Shown here one piece after another: positions 16,660 to 23,669 of a stretch of 38,763 bases of DNA. Each line of letters starts with the position of its first letter. The stretch's first letter is position 1. Position numbers and translations under genes: made by a program. This DNA is from Legionellaceae bacterium UBA6148. GTDB lineage: Bacteria > Pseudomonadota > Gammaproteobacteria > Legionellales > Legionellaceae. The notes under the pieces were generated by a model that was not told where the DNA came from, ran no database searches, and saw nothing but the letters and a program-made list of their open reading frames with translations. Where the stretch lies: assembly GCA_002423125.1 (NCBI GenBank), contig DIUW01000013.1, positions 1 to 38,763 on the forward strand, read 5' to 3'.

Positions 16660-16860
16660 CCACAAAACCCAGCCGTTCTCAATATGGAGCTTATAAATTA
16701 CACAAGGATCGCCTCTAACCCAGTACTGTCATCCCAGCGCAGGCTGGGATCCATTTCTGAGTGAGCACAGTGCCATTTTGATGTCATGGATCCCAGCCTG
16801 CGTTGGGAGACAATGATGTTGTTCAAATCATTATCTCCATATTGAGAACTAGTTTTGTGG
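16660..16860. repeat. nested inverted-repeat element between convergent genes
   Basis: Outer arms: CCACAAAAC (16660-16668) with GTTTTGTGG (16852-16860), and TTCTCAATATGGAG (16676-16689) with CTCCATATTGAGAA (16835-16848), all perfect. Inside, the palindromic block 16731-16754 (ATCCCAGCGCAGGCTGGGAT...) is mirrored by 16786-16810 (ATGGATCCCAGCCTGCGTTG...). The 201-bp unit can fold into a long hairpin. It looks like a non-autonomous palindromic repeat (MITE/REP-like) and may end transcription of rhlE and suhB from both sides. Confidence 0.85.
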
Positions 16861-16861
16861 T

Positions 16862-17656
16862 CTACAGTTGTTGTTTAGCTGCTGGAATCAAAAGTTGTAC
16901 CAGAGGTTTGAATATTTTGGGAGTGGCCGTGACAATATCACCGTGAGTTAAATAATCTTCGCCACCTTGTAAATCACAAATCATGCCGCCTGATTCTTGA
17001 ATGAGCAACGATCCTGCCGCGATGTCCCAGGGTTTTAATCCAAATTGCCAAAATCCATCGAGTCGGCCACTGGCAACATAAGCCAAATCAAGTGCGGCAG
17101 AACCGGTGCGTCTTACGCCCGCGCATTTACCAATAAGAGCTTCAAATGTCGGCATAAAGCGTTTAGCAAGAGCCGCATCTCTAAATGAGAAACCAGTGCC
17201 GAGTAAAGCCGCATTAAGTTGAGTTTGTTTTGATACGCGAATACGACGGTCATTGAGCCGAGCTCCTCGGCCACGAGTTGCCATGAAACATTCATGACGG
17301 ATGGGATCAAAGATCACTCCGTGCTCAATTCTGTCTTTTATTTTTACGGCAATGGATACTGAAAAAAATGGAAATCCATGGAGGTAATTCGTGGTGCCAT
17401 CCAAGGGATCGATAATCCACACGGTTTCTGCGTCTGGATTTTGAACGCCACTTTCTTCGGCTAAAATACCATGGTGAGGATAGGCTTTTAAAATCGTGTT
17501 GATAATTGCCTGTTCTGCTTTGACGTCCACTTCACAGAAAAAATCATTTTGCCCTTTGGCGGTGGGCTTCATACGGTCAACTTGCTCTAAATGACGAACA
17601 ATAACATCCCCCGCTTGGCGCGCGGCATTAACAGCTATGTTTAATAATGGTTGCAT
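16862..17656 (-). CDS. suhB: inositol-1-monophosphatase family protein SuhB
   Basis: 264 aa, normal size. Metal-binding motifs are present: ILAEESG (Glu), WIIDPLDGTTNYLHGFPFF (the DPLDGT box) and KPWDIAAGSLLIQESGG (WDIAAG). SuhB hydrolyses inositol phosphates and, in gammaproteobacteria, also joins rRNA transcription antitermination complexes. It is transcribed divergently from trmJ across a 108-bp gap. The 3' end touches the inverted-repeat element at 16660-16860. Confidence 0.94.
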   Translation of the reverse strand: MQPLLNIAVNAARQAGDVIVRHLEQVDRMKPTAKGQNDFFCEVDVKAEQAIINTILKAYPHHGILAEESGVQNPDAETVWIIDPLDGTTNYLHGFPFFSVSIAVKIKDRIEHGVIFDPIRHECFMATRGRGARLNDRRIRVSKQTQLNAALLGTGFSFRDAALAKRFMPTFEALIGKCAGVRRTGSAALDLAYVASGRLDGFWQFGLKPWDIAAGSLLIQESGGMICDLQGGEDYLTHGDIVTATPKIFKPLVQLLIPAAKQQL

Positions 17657-17764
17657 GTGATCGGCTCTTCATCGACAAAGTTTGACATTTTATCATAGTT
17701 TCAACGATCAATGTCAAAAATGCGTTAAACTATAGGCTATTTTTGAACGAGAACTTGAACTCAC

Positions 17765-18502
17765 ATGAATTTTGAATCGATCCGTATTGTCCTTGTCGCA
17801 ACCAGTCATCCAGGGAACATTGGTTCAGCCGCACGGGCTATGAAAACCATGGGCTTTGGCCGTTTATATCTTGTTACACCTCGATTATTTCCAGACCGGC
17901 AAGCACATGAATTGGCGGCGGGTGCCGATGATGTACTCGAAGGGGCGGTTGTCACAGAAACGTTGGCGGAAGCCTTAGTGGGGTGTCACTTAGTGATAGG
18001 AACGAGTGCCCGGCCACGTGGGATTGATTTGCCGGGATTAACCCCTTCTGATTGTGCTACGTTGGTCAATGCGACCAGTGATACGTCGCAGGTGGCGTTA
18101 GTATTTGGTCGCGAGCATGCGGGGCTGACCAACGAAGAATTATTACACTGTCATTATCATGTCACCATTCCCAGTGATCCCGATTATAGCTCGTTGAACT
18201 TGTCACAAGCCGTGCAAATTATTGCATACGAACTACGAATGAAATGGTTGTCACTTGGAAGTGAATCAGTCAGCCAAGCGGAGGAACTTGCAACCGTTGA
18301 TCAGGTTGAGCGCTTTTATACGCATTTGAAAGAGGTTTTGGTATCGATTGATTTTTTGAAGATATCAAACCCAGTGAAATTGGTACAGCGTTTGCGGCGT
18401 ATGTTCAATCGTATCAAACTTGAAGCCAATGAAGTGAATATCTTGCGCGGTATCTTGTCGAATATTCAAAGGGCGTTACAGAAACGAGAGACGAATGACT
18501 AA
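17765..18502 (+). CDS. trmJ: tRNA (cytidine/uridine-2'-O-)-methyltransferase TrmJ
   Basis: 245 aa. SPOUT-fold motifs: VATSHPGNIGSAARAMKTMG at the N-terminus, ALVFGREHAGLTNEEL and YSSLNLSQAVQIIAYELR for the SAM-binding knot. It methylates the 2'-OH of residue 32 in tRNA anticodon loops using SAM. The stop overlaps the start of the cysteine desulfurase gene by 8 bp. In many gammaproteobacteria trmJ precedes iscR-iscS-iscU; here iscR is missing between them. Confidence 0.95.
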   Translation: MNFESIRIVLVATSHPGNIGSAARAMKTMGFGRLYLVTPRLFPDRQAHELAAGADDVLEGAVVTETLAEALVGCHLVIGTSARPRGIDLPGLTPSDCATLVNATSDTSQVALVFGREHAGLTNEELLHCHYHVTIPSDPDYSSLNLSQAVQIIAYELRMKWLSLGSESVSQAEELATVDQVERFYTHLKEVLVSIDFLKISNPVKLVQRLRRMFNRIKLEANEVNILRGILSNIQRALQKRETND

Positions 18503-19628
18503 GCCTATTTATTTTGACTACATGGCGACAACCCCTATCGACCCACGGGTGATTGAACGAATGGTCGAGTTTATGGGGCCTGATGCGCATTTTGGAAATC
18601 CAGCATCAACGACACACGCCTATGGCTTGGTCGCCGCTCAAGCCATTGAACATGCGCGCTTACAAATCGCCGAAACCGTTGGTGCGTTGGCGGATGATAT
18701 TATTTTTACATCGGGTGCGACGGAGGCGAATAATCTTGCGTTATTTGGTGCCGCTCGCTTTTATCAACGAAAAGGCCGTCATATCATCACGTTGAGTACG
18801 GAGCATCTAGCCGTTTTGGATTGCGTCAAACAATTGGAGCGCGAGGGATTTGAAGTGACGCGCCTTAATCCGCAAGCCGATGGCTTATTGGATTTATCCG
18901 TATTAGCACAAGCATTGCGTGAGGACACCATATTGGTTTCTGTGATGCACGTGAATAATGAAATTGGCGTGATACACGATATTGCAGCGATTGGAGAGTT
19001 GCTTCGTGGCAAGGGGATTATTTTTCATGTGGATGCGGCACAAAGCGCGGGAAAATTACTGATTGATTTAACGCAGATTGCCGTTGATTTGATGTCGTTT
19101 TCTGCGCATAAACTATATGGCCCTAAAGGCGTTGGCGCGTTGTATGTTCGCCATAAGCCACGGGTTCGTCTGCAACCCATTCTCTTTGGCGGTGGGCATG
19201 AGCAAGGCTTGCGTTCCGGAACGCTTGCAACGCATCAAATTGTGGGTATGGGAGAAGCATTTGCAATGGCTCATGCAAATCGTGTCGCTGAGCAGGCGAG
19301 AATATTGAAATTGCGAGAGCGATTATGGGAAGGAATTTGCGAGTTGCCAGGGATACAGCTGAATGGTCATCGAGAGCAACGTATTGCGGGTAATTTGAAC
19401 GTGAGTTTTCCTGGTTTTGAGGGGCACGACTTGTTGGGAGCAATGAGTGAGCTTGCTGTATCGACCACGTCAGCTTGTACCTCAGCTATAGCTGAAGGAT
19501 CTCACGTGTTACGGGCATTAGGTATGAGCGGTAACCTTGCATTAAACTCTGTTCGATTGTCGATAGGGCGTTATACGACTGATGCGGATATAGACGTTGC
19601 AATGAGAGTGATCAAACGCGTCTTGTAG
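18495..19628 (+). CDS. iscS: cysteine desulfurase IscS-like, short C-terminus
   Basis: 377 aa. A PLP enzyme that takes sulfur from cysteine to form a persulfide for Fe-S clusters and tRNA thiolation. Motifs: YFDYMATTPIDPRV, TSGATEANNLAL, MHVNNEIGVIHDIAAIGE, the PLP Lys in MSFSAHKLYGPKGVGALY, GGGHEQGLRSGTL, and the catalytic Cys in STTSACTSAIAEGSHVLRAL. E. coli IscS has 404 aa; this protein stops after RYTTDADIDVAMRVIKRVL and lacks about 27 residues, the tail involved in IscU contact. No iscU, hscA or fdx follows; the next gene is a convergent permease. Confidence 0.92.
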   Translation: MTKPIYFDYMATTPIDPRVIERMVEFMGPDAHFGNPASTTHAYGLVAAQAIEHARLQIAETVGALADDIIFTSGATEANNLALFGAARFYQRKGRHIITLSTEHLAVLDCVKQLEREGFEVTRLNPQADGLLDLSVLAQALREDTILVSVMHVNNEIGVIHDIAAIGELLRGKGIIFHVDAAQSAGKLLIDLTQIAVDLMSFSAHKLYGPKGVGALYVRHKPRVRLQPILFGGGHEQGLRSGTLATHQIVGMGEAFAMAHANRVAEQARILKLRERLWEGICELPGIQLNGHREQRIAGNLNVSFPGFEGHDLLGAMSELAVSTTSACTSAIAEGSHVLRALGMSGNLALNSVRLSIGRYTTDADIDVAMRVIKRVL

Positions 19629-19676
19629 AAAAATTTTTGTATAATGTCAGAAGCGCCGGATCACATTGTCTTTTTC

Positions 19677-21086
19677 TTAAGAATCTACCTGCATCGGTGT
19701 CTTTGTACGAAAAAGATAAAGCAACAGAGCAGGGCTCAGCATCAGTAAAATACCCAAGACAAAAATCAAACGAAAGTGCCCTGCGCCACCAACATTGACG
19801 CTTTGTTCTGGTGGGAAAAAACCGACTACTAGTGTAATGCCGCAGCCTATCAGGCCTAATAAGCAGGTTACGTAATAGCCTAGATTGCCACCTGGAACAG
19901 CAAAAGGTCTTGGACGGTAGGCATGTTTACGTTTTAGATGGATGGCCGCAACAAACATCATCACGTACATCAAAATGTAAATCTCGGTGCTTAAGTCGGT
20001 GAATAACCAGTAGATTGCGTTGATACTGGGGAAGAGTAAAAATCCGCCACAAAAAATAGTGACGAGTGTTGCCTGTAAGAGTAACACCCGCGAAGGAATG
20101 CCGTGAGCATTGAGTTGATAAAGCCATCTAGGCAAAAAACCGTGATTAGCCGCAAGCATTAAGCCTTTAGCGGGAGAAATAATCCAGTTGACCATGCCGC
20201 CCAAACTTCCAATTAAAATCATAATAACAATCACGGGCATGAATGCGGTGAAGTGATACGCTTGAAAGAAGTTGGAGAATGCTTGCATGACGCCGCTGAC
20301 CAAGCTGATTTGAGCCTGAGGTAATACAAACGCAATCGCGAGTGATCCAAAAATCATCGTGCATAAAATTAAGATAACCGAGAACAACATCGCGCGAGGA
20401 AAATTTCGCTGTGGGTTGTGAACATTTCGAACATGCACTGCGGCAAGTTCCATACCTAAAAAAGACGTCATGATTGCTGTGAGCGAGACCCAGGATTGAG
20501 TATCGTGCCAGTGAGGGATAAGATCTTTGGGACTTAAGCTAATCGCAATAGGATTGCCTTTCATAATCCAAATGATAGCAAGGACAATGATAAATACCAT
20601 GGGAACAATCATCCCGGTAATCGCACAAATACTTGTAAATCGGGCAGATGCTCGTAATCCAGAAAGACCAATAAGCGTTAAGCTCCAATAGACAATTAAA
20701 ATCACAGCAGATAAATAGAGTTTACTATCCGTTAAACGTGGATCAATCAAATAGGCAGCCGTACTGGCGATAAAAAGCAAAATAGTAGGATACCAAACAA
20801 TGGTATTGACCCATTGCAACCAAATCGTAAAAAATGCGGCTGTTCTGCCAAAGGCATGATGAACCCAGCTGTATATTCCGCCTTCCTCTTCTGACCATGC
20901 AGATGAAAGTTCAGCTGAAACTAAGGCCACAGGGATGAGAAAAATAATAGCTGAAAAGATAAAGAAAAAAATCAATGTCGAGCCGAAAAGTGCAGTGGTT
21001 GGTAAATTTCGAATGCTGTCAATGGCACCTGTAATCAAAAGTACGAGTGCGGTCACGGATATTTTTTCAGAAGACCAAGCTTTCAT
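19677..21086 (-). CDS. amino acid permease/antiporter (APC superfamily, GadC-like)
   Basis: About 469 aa from ATG at 21086 (MKAWSSEKISVTALVLLITG). This start has AAAGG about 9 nt upstream; the frame is open 13 codons further. About twelve hydrophobic segments. The N-terminal pattern GAIDSIRNLPTTALFGSTLI, then EEEGGIYSWVHHAFG and FLGMELAAVHVRNVHNPQRN, are typical of glutamate/GABA-type antiporters of the APC superfamily, common in Legionellales, which feed on amino acids. Substrate cannot be told. It converges with iscS (48-bp gap). Confidence 0.85.
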   Translation of the reverse strand: MKAWSSEKISVTALVLLITGAIDSIRNLPTTALFGSTLIFFFIFSAIIFLIPVALVSAELSSAWSEEEGGIYSWVHHAFGRTAAFFTIWLQWVNTIVWYPTILLFIASTAAYLIDPRLTDSKLYLSAVILIVYWSLTLIGLSGLRASARFTSICAITGMIVPMVFIIVLAIIWIMKGNPIAISLSPKDLIPHWHDTQSWVSLTAIMTSFLGMELAAVHVRNVHNPQRNFPRAMLFSVILILCTMIFGSLAIAFVLPQAQISLVSGVMQAFSNFFQAYHFTAFMPVIVIMILIGSLGGMVNWIISPAKGLMLAANHGFLPRWLYQLNAHGIPSRVLLLQATLVTIFCGGFLLFPSINAIYWLFTDLSTEIYILMYVMMFVAAIHLKRKHAYRPRPFAVPGGNLGYYVTCLLGLIGCGITLVVGFFPPEQSVNVGGAGHFRLIFVLGILLMLSPALLLYLFRTKTPMQVDS

Positions 21087-21200
21087 TGAGAGTGCGCCTT
21101 TCATATATAAATCACCGGATGACACTTCGTTTCGCCCGGGCTACTCAAGTTTTGAGTCGTTTAGTATAAATTAGTCTGGCTTGCTTGGGAACTGTTCATT

Positions 21201-21518
21201 TTATTTATGCCGACTCCCACCTTTACATTCCGGTGAAGTAGGGACGATTCCTTTTTTGTTGTTCCACTCATCCGGTGTAAATAGATGCATACTTAGTGCG
21301 TGTAAGCCGTTGGAAAATTCATTTTTGACCGATTCATTGACCAATCGATGGCGTGCAATATGGGTGAGTTGGTTAAAGTGATTAGATACGACAATGACCT
21401 TAAAATGGCTTTCAGATCCAATAGGAACGCTATGATGACTGCTTTCGTTTTCAACCGTTAGATGAAGGGGATTAAATTGTGCGGAAAGAATTTCTTGAAG
21501 GCGCTGTTGTCGTGACAT
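21201..21518 (-). CDS. bolA: BolA family protein
   Basis: 105 aa from ATG at 21518 (MSRQQRLQEILSAQF), with AGGA 8-9 nt upstream; the frame is open further upstream but runs into the MITE-like repeat. BolA features: LHLTVENESSHHSVPIGSES, HFKVIVVSNHF, then RHRLVNESVKNEF and GLHALSMHLFTPDEW. BolA proteins bind [2Fe-2S] clusters with monothiol glutaredoxins and affect iron status and morphology. The upstream promoter region is largely replaced by the repeat element (21557-21723). Confidence 0.9.
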   Translation of the reverse strand: MSRQQRLQEILSAQFNPLHLTVENESSHHSVPIGSESHFKVIVVSNHFNQLTHIARHRLVNESVKNEFSNGLHALSMHLFTPDEWNNKKGIVPTSPECKGGSRHK

Positions 21519-21556
21519 TGTATTCATCCTAATTTTAAAAATGATCGTGGGAAGTA

Positions 21557-21723
21557 TATACTGCGCACGGCCACAATTTGCGGATTTTGCCTTGCTCTTT
21601 TTGTCCCAGATTGAGCGTTTAAAGCTTGACAAGGGAATAGCCATTGCGCTGCGCTTTAAACGATCAACTGGAACAAAAATAGCGGTCGTCAAAAAACCGC
21701 AAATTGTGGCCGCGCGCAGTATA
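21557..21723. mobile_element. MITE-like palindromic element, complete copy (167 bp)
   Basis: 27-bp terminal inverted repeats, TATACTGCGC(A/G)CGGCCACAA followed by TTTGCGG, at 21557-21583 and 21697-21723 with one mismatch. Inner arms also pair: GCTCTTTTTGTCCCAG with CTGGAACAAAAATAGC, and GCGTTTAAAGC with GCGCTTTAAAC. The whole unit is a near-perfect long hairpin without coding capacity. A truncated relative lies at 37498-37600 and a solitary end at 33977-33997. Confidence 0.85.
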
Positions 21724-21830
21724 GCATTTCGTGTCAGTTGATGGTCAAATTATTTGAAATACTTGACACAATGTGCCTCAGTTCGTCATATTGTGAAGAT
21801 GGATTGATTTTGGCGATTCATATTTTGAAC

Positions 21831-21848
21831 TATACTGCGCGCAGTATA
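21831..21848. promoter_or_regulatory. perfect 18-bp palindrome upstream of the pilin gene
   Basis: TATACTGCG-CGCAGTATA lies 16 bp before the pilin ATG and overlaps a possible -10 box (TATACT, with TTTGGC 16 bp upstream). It equals the outer 9 bp of the MITE-like element ends joined head to head. It is either an operator or a scar/target of that element. Confidence 0.6.
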
Positions 21849-21864
21849 AACCTAGGGAGATATT

Positions 21865-22320
21865 ATGAAGCATAACAAGGGTTTTACACTGATAGAGCTG
21901 ATGATCGTCGTCGCAATTATTGGTATTTTAGCGGCTATCGCTATCCCAGCTTATCAAGATTATACTGTCAGAGCTCGAGTTACAGAAGGCTTATCGCTAG
22001 CCGCTTCTGCGCAAATGGCTGTGGCTGAGACAACGCAAAGTAATGGGGGTGATGCCGCTGCTTTAACTGCAATTACCCAAGCTTCGACAGGGTATGCATC
22101 GATTACTCAAGTAGCACCAGCAAATGTAGCAAGTGTTGCGATCAATGCGGGTGGTCAAGTCGTGGTTACGTTCAATAACCCACCTTTACCAGCAGATTTC
22201 GTTGCAGTTCCTCTTACGCTGACACCTGCTGTAGGAGCGGGTGGTGAAATGAGCTGGACTTGTGCGATAGGTGGTAACGCTGCACTTTATAAATATGTTC
22301 CAGCACAATGCCGTCATTAA
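21865..22320 (+). CDS. pilA: type IV major pilin, PilA/PilE-like
   Basis: 151 aa. Class III leader MKHNKG followed by FTLIELMIVVAIIGILAAIA, with cleavage between Gly6 and Phe7 by PilD and Glu at mature position 5. YQDYTVRARVTEGLSLA continues the long N-terminal helix. Two C-terminal cysteines (WTCAIGG and PAQCRH) close the disulfide D-loop. It polymerises into type IV pili for adhesion, twitching or DNA uptake. GGGAG precedes the ATG; it is a single-gene unit ended by a strong terminator. Confidence 0.95.
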   Translation: MKHNKGFTLIELMIVVAIIGILAAIAIPAYQDYTVRARVTEGLSLAASAQMAVAETTQSNGGDAAALTAITQASTGYASITQVAPANVASVAINAGGQVVVTFNNPPLPADFVAVPLTLTPAVGAGGEMSWTCAIGGNAALYKYVPAQCRH

Positions 22321-22335
22321 ACAACGAGCTTCTTT

Positions 22336-22379
22336 CCCACTCCTTAACGGCCGCGACCTTTAAGGAGTGGGCAGTTTTT
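22336..22379 (+). terminator. Rho-independent terminator of the pilin gene
   Basis: CCCACTCCTTAA (22336-22347) and TTAAGGAGTGGG (22360-22371) form a 12-bp stem around a 12-nt loop, followed by CAGTTTTT. Confidence 0.9.
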
Positions 22380-22401
22380 ACAAAATGAATCCGTTAAGGG
22401 A

Positions 22402-23625
22402 TCACACCAGCTGATTCTTCAACCGAACATAATCCGGTAATCCATCGACATAAGGTGGGTATGCTTCACCTTGAATCAATGGTGCTAAATACCGACGACA
22501 AGCATCAGTAATGCCCATTCCATCCTCACGAATAAACTCAGGAGGCATGGTTTTTTCAACATTCGCAACGTCTGATAATGGAACATGGTCAATTGACCAT
22601 CGGTAAGGTGAGTCTTGCTCGCGAACAATGATGGGCATGATGGCGTTGTGACCACTGATTGCAAGTTCAACCGCTGCTTTTCCCAGCGCGTAGGCTTGAT
22701 CGACATCAACAGCAGACGCAATGTGACGCGCGGCGCGTTGAAGGTAATCAGCAACCGCCCAATGGTATTTGAGTTGTAATTCTTTTTTTATCAGTTGTGC
22801 AATAACCGGTGCGACACCACCCAGTTGTGCGTGACCAAAGGCATCACGTAATCCTGCGTCACTCAAAAATTTTCCGGACTCATCACGAACGCCCTCTGAA
22901 ACGACAATCACGCAATAGCCATGATGTTGAACGCAATCGGCGACTCGTTGTAAAAAAACCGCAGGATTAAAAGCAACTTCCGGAAATAAGATCAGATGAG
23001 GTGGTTCGTTGGAATTGTTGCTAGCCAAGCCACTCGCGGCCGCGATCCAGCCGGCATGACGTCCCATCACTTCCAGAATAAAGACTTTCGTTGATGTCGC
23101 GGCCATTGATGCGACATCAAATCCTGCTTCTTTGGTCGAAATAGCAACGTATTTGGCAACACTTCCAAATCCGGGGCACGAGTCGGTAAAAGGTAAATCA
23201 TTATCGACGGTTTTAGGAATGCCAATACAGGTGATGGGGTAGCCTAATTCTTGACTCATCCGAGCGACTTTATTGGCAGTATCTTGCGAGTCGCCGCCAC
23301 CATTGTAGAAAAAATAGCCAATGTCATGCTTACGAAAGACTTCGATTAATCGCTGAAATTCATCGCCAGATTCTTTTAGTTTGTGGCGGCATGATCCAAA
23401 TGCACCCGATGGAGTGTGCATCAATTTAGCGATATCTACATCACTTTCGAACGAGGTATCAATCAATATTCCTTCAAGTGCTCCGACGATGCCATTTTTT
23501 GCCGCATAGACTTTGCCAATGTGTTCGGGGTGACGACGTGCTGTTTGGATGACGCCACATGCTGAAGCATTAATAACAGCGGTAACTCCACCCGATTGAG
23601 CGTAAATTGCGTTTTTCTTTGTCAT
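22402..23625 (-). CDS. pfp: 6-phosphofructokinase, pyrophosphate-dependent type
   Basis: 407 aa. Motifs: AIYAQSGGVTAVINASACGV, FFYNGGGDSQDTANKVA (donor site), IPKTVDNDLPFTDSCPGFGS (active site) and EVMGRHAGWIAAASGLA. Lys in PKTVDND instead of Gly (PGTIDND of ATP enzymes) marks PPi-dependent enzymes. It converts fructose 6-phosphate and PPi to fructose 1,6-bisphosphate reversibly, so it may serve glycolysis and gluconeogenesis. It is followed at 44 bp upstream by the kinase gene on the same strand. Confidence 0.92.
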   Translation of the reverse strand: MTKKNAIYAQSGGVTAVINASACGVIQTARRHPEHIGKVYAAKNGIVGALEGILIDTSFESDVDIAKLMHTPSGAFGSCRHKLKESGDEFQRLIEVFRKHDIGYFFYNGGGDSQDTANKVARMSQELGYPITCIGIPKTVDNDLPFTDSCPGFGSVAKYVAISTKEAGFDVASMAATSTKVFILEVMGRHAGWIAAASGLASNNSNEPPHLILFPEVAFNPAVFLQRVADCVQHHGYCVIVVSEGVRDESGKFLSDAGLRDAFGHAQLGGVAPVIAQLIKKELQLKYHWAVADYLQRAARHIASAVDVDQAYALGKAAVELAISGHNAIMPIIVREQDSPYRWSIDHVPLSDVANVEKTMPPEFIREDGMGITDACRRYLAPLIQGEAYPPYVDGLPDYVRLKNQLV

Positions 23626-23669
23626 AAAATAGTCCTGGTTTGTATTTTCTATCCACGTGTTAAAAATAG

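Noticed and set aside
21201..21692. Longer 163-codon start for bolA.
   Set aside because: The extra N-terminus is translated MITE-like repeat; ATG at 21518 has a ribosome binding site and gives normal BolA length.
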